The notes beneath the pieces are model-generated. The model had not been told where the DNA came from, did not search any database, and saw only the letters and a list, made by a program, of their open reading frames with translations. Both the position numbers and the translations under genes were made by a program. Source: a bacterium (lineage in GTDB: Bacteria > Zhuqueibacterota > QNDG01 > JABMRT01). From it: a stretch of DNA of 32,890 nt. This document shows, in pieces, positions 17,168 through 24,753 of this stretch; within the stretch, counting starts at the first letter, position 1; each line of letters starts with the position of its first letter. Location of the stretch: contig JAFGEX010000186.1 in assembly GCA_016931355.1 (NCBI GenBank), forward strand, positions 1 through 32,890, read 5' to 3'.

Positions 17168-18340
17168 TTGAAAAATCAGATTCGTAAAATCCCCTACGCC
17201 AGAATCGTCTGCGATGGCAACGAACAGAAGTACATCCGGGAAGTGCTTGACAGCGGGTGGCTGACCACGGCCGGGAAGTCTCACGAATTTGAGAGGCTTT
17301 TCTCGGAATCCGTGGGGGTGAAGCATGCGGTGTCCGTCAATTCCTGCACAGCGGCCATGCATCTGGCTCTCGAGGCGATAGGGATCAAGCCCGGGGACAA
17401 AGTGTTTGTCCCGACCATGACTTTCACGGCCACTGCGGAAGTGATTCGCTACATGGGTGCGGATCCCGTATTCTTGGATGTTGATTATGGGACCAGTCTG
17501 ATAACGCCTGAACTGTTGAAGGAGGCCGTTTCGGCGCACGCCGAAGTGAAAACCCTGGTGCTCGTCCATTACGGGGGCCAGGCTGCGGAAATGCTCGGAG
17601 AGAACGGCATTCTTTCGATTTGCAGGCAGCACGCCATCCGGGTGATTGAGGATGCCGCTCATGCCTTTCCTTCACGCGAGGGCGGCCGCATGGTCGGCGG
17701 GCTTGGAAAAGCCACGTGTTTCAGCTTCTACGCGAACAAAACGATCACCACAGGCGAAGGCGGTATGCTGTGCACGGATGATGAGGGGCTTGCGGAACGT
17801 GCCAGGATCATGCGTTTGCACGGAATCAACCGGGACATCTGGAGCCGGTATCTTGGGACCAGATCCGACTGGGCCTATGATGTGGTGGCGCCGGGTTTCA
17901 AATATAATATGCCGGATTTGAACGCGGCCGTGGGATTGGCCCAATTGGAGAGGGCGGAGGAGTACAGAACAGGACGGCAGCGCTGCGCCGAATACTATTT
18001 CAGGGAACTCGCACGGATCCCCTGCATCGACCTTCCAGTTCTGAGGGTGAATCCTGAAGACCATGCCTGGCATTTGTTCCCCGTCGTGCTGAAACCCGAC
18101 GCGCCGGTCGCGCGCGACTCTTTTATGGAAAGGATGTCGGAAAACGGCATTGGAACCTCCGTGCACTACAAACCGTTGCACCGGATGACCTATTACCGGG
18201 AGCGGTACGGATTAAAACCGGAAAACTATCCGGGCGCCGAAAAACGCTGGCAAGGATGCGTGTCCCTGCCCATCTATCCGAGCCTGACGAAGGGTGAGCT
18301 CGGGTATGTCTGTTCCGTCATCCGGAACCTTCTTGCATAA
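17168..18340 (+). CDS. DegT/DnrJ/EryC1 family PLP-dependent sugar aminotransferase
   Basis: This 390-residue fold-type I aminotransferase acts on nucleotide 4-keto sugars in this family. K191, in FYANKTITTGEGGM, is the PLP lysine. The N terminus IPYARIVCDGNEQKYI, SCTAAMHLAL, EDAAHAFPS and the C-terminal HAWHLFPV segment are standard DegT features. TTG 17168 gives a normal N terminus, but I see no strong ribosome-binding site. With the membrane 4,6-dehydratase encoded at 19274 and the phosphoglycosyl transferase immediately downstream (one-base overlap), it matches the order of functions in the UDP-4-amino-4,6-dideoxy-HexNAc route of PglF, PglE and PglC. The acetyltransferase PglD is absent from the window. 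Confidence 0.88.
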   Translation: MKNQIRKIPYARIVCDGNEQKYIREVLDSGWLTTAGKSHEFERLFSESVGVKHAVSVNSCTAAMHLALEAIGIKPGDKVFVPTMTFTATAEVIRYMGADPVFLDVDYGTSLITPELLKEAVSAHAEVKTLVLVHYGGQAAEMLGENGILSICRQHAIRVIEDAAHAFPSREGGRMVGGLGKATCFSFYANKTITTGEGGMLCTDDEGLAERARIMRLHGINRDIWSRYLGTRSDWAYDVVAPGFKYNMPDLNAAVGLAQLERAEEYRTGRQRCAEYYFRELARIPCIDLPVLRVNPEDHAWHLFPVVLKPDAPVARDSFMERMSENGIGTSVHYKPLHRMTYYRERYGLKPENYPGAEKRWQGCVSLPIYPSLTKGELGYVCSVIRNLLA

Positions 18341-18933
18341 TGCCGCGATTTCTCGAGATTCTCATTGCCCTGGCCGGTCTTGTTCTTTTATCCCCGCTTT
18401 TCGTTCTGGCAGCGGTTCTCATTCCTCTTGAGTCAAAGGGGCCCGTTTTCTACAAAGCGGATCGCGTCGGCCGGGGCGGCCGAACTTTCGTTATATGGAA
18501 ATTTCGTTCCATGATCGTCAATGCGGATAAAGACGGCCCTGCAATCACCACGCGCCGGGATTCGCGCGTTACGGCAGTGGGTGCCTTTCTCCGCAGGACC
18601 AAGCTCGACGAATTGCCTCAATTGATCAATGTGCTTAAAGGCGACATGGGATTTGTTGGGCCCAGGCCTGAAGATCCCCGCATCGTTTCAAAATATAATG
18701 ATTTTCAAAAAGAAATCCTTCTGTTCCGGCCAGGAATCACAAGTCCTGCCAGCATTACGTTCCGGTCCGAGGAAGGCATGGTTCCGTCGGATGATTGGGA
18801 GAAGGCATATTTCAATCATATCCTTCCAAGGAAATTGGAAATGGACTTAGCGTACATGAAACAAGCGACCTTTTCAACGGATTTAAACGTAATGTTTCAA
18901 ACAATATTCAATTACAATAAAAACAATATATAA
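18340..18933 (+). CDS. phosphoglycosyl transferase, PglC-like bacterial sugar transferase
   Basis: This 197-residue minimal, monotopic phosphoglycosyl transferase starts with a hydrophobic re-entrant helix (residues 5-30), then the basic WKFRSMIVNAD segment. The catalytic Asp-Glu pair lies in KLDELPQLINVLKGD, followed by FVGPRPEDPR. It lacks the N-terminal multi-span and CoA-binding-like domains of WcaJ or WbaP, so it is of the PglC size class. The reaction is transfer of a sugar-1-phosphate from a UDP-sugar to undecaprenyl phosphate, which starts repeat-unit assembly at the inner membrane. The start overlaps the aminotransferase stop (TAATG). The last 60 bases become AT-rich, leading into an AT-rich intergenic region. 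Confidence 0.9.
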   Translation: MPRFLEILIALAGLVLLSPLFVLAAVLIPLESKGPVFYKADRVGRGGRTFVIWKFRSMIVNADKDGPAITTRRDSRVTAVGAFLRRTKLDELPQLINVLKGDMGFVGPRPEDPRIVSKYNDFQKEILLFRPGITSPASITFRSEEGMVPSDDWEKAYFNHILPRKLEMDLAYMKQATFSTDLNVMFQTIFNYNKNNI

Positions 18934-19165
18934 AACCTGTATTTCCCCGAATATCCCAGGGGATATGAGTTGTTGGCTTCATCTCTATATTTTCCGTATT
19001 TTTCACTCATATATGAATTTGGATTTTATGACAAGCCGCAATTTCCTTCTTTTCAATTGAATCCTTGATTATATTCAATATGTTTTTTAACTTAAAAGTC
19101 ATACAGGAATGAGAATTGCTATTGTTTATAAGAGGTATGTGAAATATTCAAGAATGAATTGAAAA
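18934..19165 (+). other. AT-rich intergenic region before the 4,6-dehydratase gene
   Basis: This stretch is much richer in A and T than the flanking genes. It contains a short palindrome (ATATCC, four-base loop, GGATAT) near 18950 but no T-tract making it a convincing terminator. TTGATT near 19064 followed 17 bases later by TAACTT is a weak promoter candidate only. No open frame of note is present. The region ends at a double-hairpin repeat. Confidence 0.4.
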
Positions 19166-19273
19166 TCCCCGCCGTTTGAAGCGGGGAATCTTCGATGAGC
19201 AGGGGAAGAGACACAAAAATTCATATGCATTCGCCGGGGAAAATCCCCGGGAAATGCGTTCGCAGATGGATCC
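19166..19273 (+). repeat. double-hairpin dispersed repeat, copy E1
   Basis: This is a bipartite element. The first hairpin has CCCCGC at 19167-19172 pairing with GCGGGG at 19181-19186 and is followed by AATCTTCGAT. After a spacer, the second hairpin pairs CCGGGGA (19234-19240) with TCCCCGG (19244-19250) inside outer arms GCATT and AATGC. It then ends AATGCGTTCGCAGATGGATC. The same order of blocks is seen in copies near 27000 (inverted), 27900 and 28050. The copy ends immediately before the ATG at 19274, so it forms most of that gene's leader and would fold in its mRNA. Confidence 0.7.
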
Positions 19274-21142
19274 ATGAAAAAACGCCTTTACGAAATCAAT
19301 GATTTTCTGAACAGCCTGAGCATGGGAAGGCGGAGACTGATCAAGATGGCCGCTGATGGGGGGCTCATCGCCCTCGCCTATGCATTATCCTTTGATCTGC
19401 GGTTTGATTTTGCGGTGCCGGATACCGAATCCACGCTGTGCATGTTAACCTTACCGGTGATGGTGGGGCTTTCCCTTCCCATTTACCTGTTTTCAGGCGT
19501 CTATAAGGGTTTCTGGATGTATTGGAGCGTCCGGGATCTCAAACAGCTGGTCATCGTTCACGCCTTCTGCACGCTCGCTTTTTCCGTCCTGGCTCTTTTT
19601 GCCTGGTATCTCGGTTTTCCCCTCATTCCCAGGTCCATCATCATCATCCATTATTTCATCGGCATTCTTTTTCTAGCCAGTCTGCGAACAGGATACCGCT
19701 TGTTCCTGGAGGCATCCATCTCGGATAGGGGAACAGTCAACAGACGCCTCCTGATTGTAGGCGCGGGGAATTCAGGTGAGATGCTGATCAGCCAGATTCA
19801 GACTGATCCGAATCTTCGCTGCAAGGTCGTCGGATTGATTGACGATGATGAGGCCAAGTGGAACCGTTCGATTCACGGCGTCAAGGTCCTGGGCGGGCGG
19901 CAAACAATCGTCCAAGCCGTCGAACAGACCCAGGCGGACGAAATCATCATTGCCGTTCCTTCAGCGTCATCGAAAAAAATGCAGGCCATTGCATTCGAAT
20001 GCGAGAGGACAGGCCTTCCCTTTCGAATCGTACCTGGACCCAGCGAACTCGTGGATGGCAGGGTTTCGTTCAGCCGGATCCGGCCGGTTCGGATAGAGGA
20101 CATCCTCGGCCGCGAGCAAAGCGAAATGGACGAAGACCGGGTGCGCCACCTGATCAAGGGGAAAAGGATCCTGGTGACGGGCGCCGCTGGCTCCATCGGA
20201 TCGGAACTCTGCGCACAGATTCTGCGGTTCAAGCCCTCCGCACTCCTGGCGATCGACAGGGATGAAAACCAGTGCTTTTATCTGAGCAACCGCATTTCGG
20301 AAAACGGGTCCGTCACTTGCCTGGTTGCGGATGCGGCGAACCGAAAAAAAATGGAATTGCTTTTCCGGGAACATAAACCGCAGATCGTTTTCCATTCGGC
20401 GGCATACAAGCATGTCCCCTGCATGGAGGCTGTTCCGGAAGAGGCCGTCCGGAATAATCTCGGCGCGACCCTGGTGATGACAGATCTGTCCTTGAAGCAC
20501 GGTATCGAACATTTCATTCAAATTTCCACGGACAAAGCCGTGCATCCTTCAAACATCATGGGCGCATCCAAACGTCTTTGCGAAATAACGATCCAGAACA
20601 TTGCGCGTAGGGGGGTGAAGGGATTTATATCGGTCCGTTTCGGCAATGTGATCGGAAGCCAAGGCAGCGTGTTCACGGTGTTCGAAGAACAGATCCGCAA
20701 CGGAAAACCGGTGACCGTGACGCATCCGGATATGAGGCGTTTTTTCATGACCATTCCGGAGGCTTGCCGACTTGTGCTCGAAGCCGCATCCAGCACCAAA
20801 GGCTGCCTGTTCATGCTTGAAATGGGGGAGTCGATCCGCATCGCGGATTTGGCGCGGCACATGATTTCACTCGCGGGGCTCAGGCCGGACGAAGACATAC
20901 CGATCCTTTTCACGGGGCTCAGACCCGGCGAAAAGATTGAGGAAAAGCTGATATACGAACATGAAAAACCCGTCCGATCCGCCAACCCGAAAATTTTCAC
21001 CATCGCATGCAACGGCAAAACGCCGAAGGGGCTTGAGAAAAACCTGAGGGAGATCGTGAAACTCGCGGATGACATGCAGACGGAAAAAATGATCGGAAGA
21101 ATCCGGAAGTTGATCCCCGAATACAAACCGGATCAGGTTTAG
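19274..21142 (+). CDS. membrane nucleoside-diphosphate-sugar 4,6-dehydratase (FlaA1/PglF/CapD type)
   Basis: This 622-residue inner-membrane enzyme has four hydrophobic segments in about residues 25-145, then a CoA-binding-like Rossmann domain (LLIVGAGNSGEML near 160). The catalytic SDR domain has TGAAGSIGSELCAQI near residue 300. The active-site region reads STDKAVHPSNIMGASKR near residues 418-434, the family's substitute for the usual Tyr-x3-Lys. The size matches PglF and WbpM. The reaction is 4,6-dehydration, usually of UDP-GlcNAc, giving a 4-keto-6-deoxy sugar for the aminotransferase encoded just upstream. ATG 19274 follows the E1 hairpin repeat with little ribosome-binding sequence; ATG 19322 is an alternative but would trim the N terminus. 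It closes the polysaccharide locus. Confidence 0.9.
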   Translation: MKKRLYEINDFLNSLSMGRRRLIKMAADGGLIALAYALSFDLRFDFAVPDTESTLCMLTLPVMVGLSLPIYLFSGVYKGFWMYWSVRDLKQLVIVHAFCTLAFSVLALFAWYLGFPLIPRSIIIIHYFIGILFLASLRTGYRLFLEASISDRGTVNRRLLIVGAGNSGEMLISQIQTDPNLRCKVVGLIDDDEAKWNRSIHGVKVLGGRQTIVQAVEQTQADEIIIAVPSASSKKMQAIAFECERTGLPFRIVPGPSELVDGRVSFSRIRPVRIEDILGREQSEMDEDRVRHLIKGKRILVTGAAGSIGSELCAQILRFKPSALLAIDRDENQCFYLSNRISENGSVTCLVADAANRKKMELLFREHKPQIVFHSAAYKHVPCMEAVPEEAVRNNLGATLVMTDLSLKHGIEHFIQISTDKAVHPSNIMGASKRLCEITIQNIARRGVKGFISVRFGNVIGSQGSVFTVFEEQIRNGKPVTVTHPDMRRFFMTIPEACRLVLEAASSTKGCLFMLEMGESIRIADLARHMISLAGLRPDEDIPILFTGLRPGEKIEEKLIYEHEKPVRSANPKIFTIACNGKTPKGLEKNLREIVKLADDMQTEKMIGRIRKLIPEYKPDQV

Positions 21143-21229
21143 GCGGAGCCGGCTGGAATGAACGGTGACGCAGGCGGTTCGCCGGCGGGAACGGCAGCGG
21201 CCTTGGGACGGGGCGTATCGATTTACGGC

Positions 21230-21257
21230 TTGACATTGATGGGTGAATCCCTATCTT
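21230..21257 (+). promoter_or_regulatory. sigma70-type promoter for the YjbH-like operon
   Basis: A perfect TTGACA at 21230-21235 is separated by 16 bases from TATCTT at 21252-21257. Transcription would start near 21264, leaving a leader of about 28 bases before ATG 21292. It falls in the only sizeable gap between the dehydratase gene and the next gene. Confidence 0.55.
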
Positions 21258-21291
21258 TCCGGAAGAGGATGCCGGCCGAGGGCGCGACTTG

Positions 21292-22524
21292 ATGAGAAGC
21301 GTGTTCATTCTCCTTTTGAGTTTTTTGTTCTTCTCGGGATGGGGACGGATTGAAGCGCAGGAGGCTCCGTCATCCGTCGAATCGGTGCGGGACGCGTTGA
21401 TCCGACTGGGTTTTGAGAATGTGGCGGCATACGAGGATTCGGCCGACTTGGCCGTCACCTATGAAAACAGGATTTACCGGTATGAAATCAAGGCTGTCCG
21501 GGAGATATTCAAGCTTGTTCCGGAATTCCAATTGGACGGGAAGCGGTTGATCCTCATCCCCCAGAAGAGGGGAATTCCCGTCGCGGCAATTGTTGTTGAT
21601 CCCGATCGAGGGGCGCAGATTTACAGAGCGGAATATATGCAGGAAAAGAAAAACCGTGCAAAAATAGAAGTGAACATGGACGTTGAACCGTATTGGAAGA
21701 GACTGGATCGGATGAAACCGGGGAATTCGTCGTTCATGAAAATCGATTTTTACATCCATCCCCAATTCAAGGCCCAGTTGGGGAATTTCAGGGATGCGGT
21801 GCAGTCACAGATCAACCTGGCGCCTGCCGTATCCACCTCCCTGTGGAAGGGCATGCGTTTCTCGGTACAGTGGATTTTCCCCCTTCAGAACGACCTCGGA
21901 CCGGAGGGTGATGATGGAAGGCCGGGCTTTGTGACCTTGAATCAGACCCTTCGGTTGCCCTTCCGATCGTTCCTCTCAGGGTCCCTCGGCTATTTTTCCC
22001 AGAACCGGTACGGCGTGGACCTGGAAATCAAGAAATTTTGGTGCAATGGTCAAATTGCGGCGGCCGCTGATCTCGGGTATACGGGCTTCGCCCAATATTA
22101 TCAGAATGGCTGGTATTACTCTGATCCGGGATGGTGGACCTATTTTTTCAGCGTGGAAGCCCGCTCCGCAGTTTATGATTTCACGGCCAGGCTGACATGT
22201 GGAAAATTCATTTACCGGGACAGCGGTTTCCGGTTGGATGTGCTCAGGCAGTTCGGCGAAATCGCAGTCGGTTTTTTTGCGCTCAAGACGGGGGAGGGGA
22301 CGAATGGGGGATTTTCCTTCAACATTCCTCTGTTCCCATCCAAGCGGGGATATCCCAGACGATTTCGCGTCAGCCCGGCGGTGGGGATCCCCTTTTCCTA
22401 CCGCTACAAGGGATTGCCCCAGTACGGCCTGCAATACTCGACCTCAAACGGGTTGGATGAATTTCTGGAAAATTTGAATCCTGACTTTATCGGGAATCAA
22501 CTGAGAAAAAGCCTGATAGATTGA
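21292..22524 (+). CDS. YjbH-like outer-membrane protein, C-terminal half
   Basis: This exported protein of about 410 residues has a signal peptide (RSVFILLLSFLFFSGWGRIEA, cleavage probably near EAQ). A small domain (VESVRDALIRLGFENVAAY, then YENRIYRYEIKAVREI) resembles the central part of YjbH/GfcD proteins. The C-terminal part is rich in alternating aromatic strands: GYFSQNRYGVDLEIKKFW, DLGYTGFAQYY, GFFALKTGEGTNGGFSFNIP. That last block matches the end of the YjbH family. YjbH/GfcD are outer-membrane barrels tied to exopolysaccharide or group 4 capsule export. The N-terminal YjbH half appears as a separate gene at 23869. ATG 21292 has GAGGG upstream; an in-frame TTG lies one codon earlier. 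Assignment is from remembered family patterns. Confidence 0.62.
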   Translation: MRSVFILLLSFLFFSGWGRIEAQEAPSSVESVRDALIRLGFENVAAYEDSADLAVTYENRIYRYEIKAVREIFKLVPEFQLDGKRLILIPQKRGIPVAAIVVDPDRGAQIYRAEYMQEKKNRAKIEVNMDVEPYWKRLDRMKPGNSSFMKIDFYIHPQFKAQLGNFRDAVQSQINLAPAVSTSLWKGMRFSVQWIFPLQNDLGPEGDDGRPGFVTLNQTLRLPFRSFLSGSLGYFSQNRYGVDLEIKKFWCNGQIAAAADLGYTGFAQYYQNGWYYSDPGWWTYFFSVEARSAVYDFTARLTCGKFIYRDSGFRLDVLRQFGEIAVGFFALKTGEGTNGGFSFNIPLFPSKRGYPRRFRVSPAVGIPFSYRYKGLPQYGLQYSTSNGLDEFLENLNPDFIGNQLRKSLID

Positions 22525-22542
22525 CCGCAATCCAACGAAAGG

Positions 22543-23763
22543 ATGAACCCAGCCATGAAAAACCAAATGATGCGGCAGTTTCTCGGAATGCTCGGAATCC
22601 TTCTGATCGCATTCTCCTGCCAGAACAGGAAGGTGAATCCTCTCGACCCCGAACCATTGGGAAAAGTTTTGCCAGGATATCAGATAGCGAGGGTGAGAAG
22701 GACGATCACGGGACTGGTCATGGACCGCTCCACAGAGCTCGCCATACCCGATGTCATGGTCACGGTGATCGACACGACCGGCGGGCTTGATTCCACCATT
22801 GCAGTTGGAACGACCAATCTTTCCGGAAGGTTCGACATACCCGGCATTCCAAACGACACCCTGCTGGTCTATTTTTCCAAGGATGGATATATCGACGCCA
22901 CCATTACGGCCTATGTCCAGTATTCCTACTGGAGCGTTGATCTGAAAACCACGGCGCTTATTCCACTGGGAATGAAAGCGGTCATCGGATCCGCCGGCGG
23001 AAGCCTGACCGATACGGATGAAGAAGGAGACATCATCCGCCTGGATATTCCTGCCGGGGCATTGAATTCGGATGTGGAAATCACGATCACCCATCTGCAG
23101 GGCGTGGACGTTCCGTTTTATCCGCCCGAGGGGCGGCTTTCCTATGCCACTGCCCACTTCGGTCCGGAGGGGACTTTGTTTCAAAAACCAGTGATGATCA
23201 CCATGCCGCTTCCCCAGGTCATGACGCCCGGCGTGGAGCTGCCTTTGTATTCGTATGGCGGGATTCTCCGTGTCAAATGGGAAGACACCGGCATTCAGGC
23301 AAAGGTGGACGACGACGGCCTCACCGCGACCGCGCAGGTTGATCATTTTAGCGTCTATTCCCTCATGCCCGAAGTACAGGTGATCGACGCAGCGGTGGAT
23401 ACGTTGTGGGAACAGTATGAATTGCTGCCCAGCGCATACGGTGCCTTCACGGTGACCTATGAAGACCGGCCGGACAACCTGGGCCCCGAGTTTGTTGAAT
23501 TTCCGAACGGCACCGACGGACTAAACCGCTCCACGCTGATCTACATGTTTGAGCAGTATTACGGTGTTTCTTTCAACGCATCCAGGATTGAAACAATCTA
23601 TTATCAGTCGACTCGGGGCCTGTACCCGTTCCGAGTCATCCGAGGAATCATTTTTACGGGAGAAATGATCCTGCAGGATCCGTTGAGAACCGTTTATGCA
23701 ATCAAATGCATCAAACGTCCAATGGTCGTATATACGGCTCATGACCAGGGTTGCGTGAACTAG
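22543..23763 (+). CDS. putative lipoprotein with carboxypeptidase-regulatory-like and ZU5-like domains
   Basis: This protein of about 406 residues has a hydrophobic leader ending LLIAFSC, a plausible lipobox with Cys as the lipidated residue. Next comes a beta-sandwich resembling carboxypeptidase regulatory repeats: TGLVMDRSTELAIPDVMVTV, then LSGRFDIPGIPNDTLLVYFS. A ZU5-like segment follows (GSAGGSL, then LDIPAGALNSDVEITITHL). The C-terminal 100 residues are unassigned. ATG 22543 is the first start; ATG 22555, giving MKNQMMRQFLG, has AAAGGA 11 bases upstream and gives a cleaner signal peptide. It lies 18 bases after the YjbH C-half gene, so the two are probably co-transcribed. A periplasmic or outer-membrane accessory role beside the barrel proteins is an inference. 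Confidence 0.7.
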   Translation: MNPAMKNQMMRQFLGMLGILLIAFSCQNRKVNPLDPEPLGKVLPGYQIARVRRTITGLVMDRSTELAIPDVMVTVIDTTGGLDSTIAVGTTNLSGRFDIPGIPNDTLLVYFSKDGYIDATITAYVQYSYWSVDLKTTALIPLGMKAVIGSAGGSLTDTDEEGDIIRLDIPAGALNSDVEITITHLQGVDVPFYPPEGRLSYATAHFGPEGTLFQKPVMITMPLPQVMTPGVELPLYSYGGILRVKWEDTGIQAKVDDDGLTATAQVDHFSVYSLMPEVQVIDAAVDTLWEQYELLPSAYGAFTVTYEDRPDNLGPEFVEFPNGTDGLNRSTLIYMFEQYYGVSFNASRIETIYYQSTRGLYPFRVIRGIIFTGEMILQDPLRTVYAIKCIKRPMVVYTAHDQGCVN

Positions 23764-23868
23764 CGATTCAATCGGCAGCATGCGGATTCCGGAAATCCGG
23801 CATGATCCGGCGGCAGGCATTCGAGGAGAATCGGAGGGAAATCCATCCGAAGGGGAACGAAAATCCCG

Positions 23869-24597
23869 ATGAGGCACGGAACGCTGGCACGGGTTTTGGT
23901 TTTAAGCCTTTTCACGGGCCTTTGCCGGCAGGCGGGCATCGCCCAGTCTCTCATGGGAACGACGGGGCTGGTCATGATTCCGACAGCCGAACTGGCCGGG
24001 GACGGCGAGGTTTTTTTCGGCGTGAACGGCGGGAACCGGCAATACAACGTGCTACATCCTGGCAAGTTCCACCATTATTCCTATTTTGCCACCCTGGGAT
24101 ACCTGCCTTTTCTTGAGGTGTCCCTCCGTCTGACGCGTGATTATCATTTTTCGTGGAGCTTCGGGGACGAGGGGCTCGGAGACCGCATGGCAAGCGTCCG
24201 GCTCAAGCTGATGGGGGAGACCCGGTACAGGCCCTCCATCGTTTTGGGCGTTCATGACATTTTATCGGCATTTGAAAAGTCAACAGTTGTCTATTTCAAC
24301 GCCCTTTATCTGGTAGGTTCCAAACACATCCATCCGCTGGGCAGTCAGTTTCGGCTGGGTTTGCATATGGGTTATGGATCGGATCAAATGGAAGCAAGGC
24401 GCCATGAATATACCGGCTGGTTTGGAGGGATCTCAATCGAGGTGGTTTCCCGCTTGACTCTCATGATGGAACATGATTCCGAAAAGTTCAACGGGGGGGC
24501 GGAGGTTCAGTTTTTTGATCGTATTCGGATTCTATTAGCCTTGATCCACTTGGACTCGTTTGCAGGAAGCCTGAGTTATTCGTTAAGGCTGCAGTAG
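23869..24597 (+). CDS. YjbH-like outer-membrane protein, N-terminal half
   Basis: This 242-residue exported protein has a signal peptide to about residue 26 (cleavage near GIAQS). The mature start MGTTGLVMIPTAELAGDGEVFFGVN and the later segments YFATLGYLPFLEVSLRLTRDY, RMASVRLKLMGETRYRPSIVLGVHD and YLVGSKHI follow the N-terminal pattern of YjbH/GfcD (vGLLQTPTAR, then FPWLETTLRYT, then LKLRLWEE, then VGARDI). Strands alternate polar and hydrophobic residues, fitting an outer-membrane barrel. Added to the 410-residue product at 21292, the total of about 650 residues is near the 698 of E. coli YjbH, supporting a split gene with reversed order. A gap of 105 bases separates it from the lipoprotein gene. 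Confidence 0.62.
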   Translation: MRHGTLARVLVLSLFTGLCRQAGIAQSLMGTTGLVMIPTAELAGDGEVFFGVNGGNRQYNVLHPGKFHHYSYFATLGYLPFLEVSLRLTRDYHFSWSFGDEGLGDRMASVRLKLMGETRYRPSIVLGVHDILSAFEKSTVVYFNALYLVGSKHIHPLGSQFRLGLHMGYGSDQMEARRHEYTGWFGGISIEVVSRLTLMMEHDSEKFNGGAEVQFFDRIRILLALIHLDSFAGSLSYSLRLQ

Positions 24598-24614
24598 GCA
24601 TGGGCCTACCTGCC

Positions 24615-24638
24615 AGGAGGGGTCTCAATCCTCCTTTT
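24615..24638 (+). terminator. possible weak intrinsic terminator after the YjbH-like operon
   Basis: AGGAGG (24615-24620) can pair with CCTCCT (24630-24635) across a nine-base loop, and the run TTTT follows from 24635. The stem is short. GGTCTC inside the loop can instead pair with GAGACC at 24652-24657, so the fold may switch. Confidence 0.35.
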
Positions 24639-24741
24639 ATCCGGTGTTTAAGAGACCGGACCACAACAGGGTCTGGCGGGATTCTTGAAAGGGTATCCAT
24701 GGAGGGGACGTGAACCCCGTCGTGCGATGAGGAATCATTTC

Positions 24742-24751
24742 AAGGAGGTGA
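24742..24751 (+). promoter_or_regulatory. strong Shine-Dalgarno sequence fixing the start at 24754
   Basis: AAGGAGGTGA is a full complement to the 3' end of 16S rRNA, with five bases between AGGAGG and ATG 24754. It rules out the upstream in-frame ATG at 24685 and puts the signal peptide at the N terminus. Confidence 0.8.
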
Positions 24752-24753
24752 TT

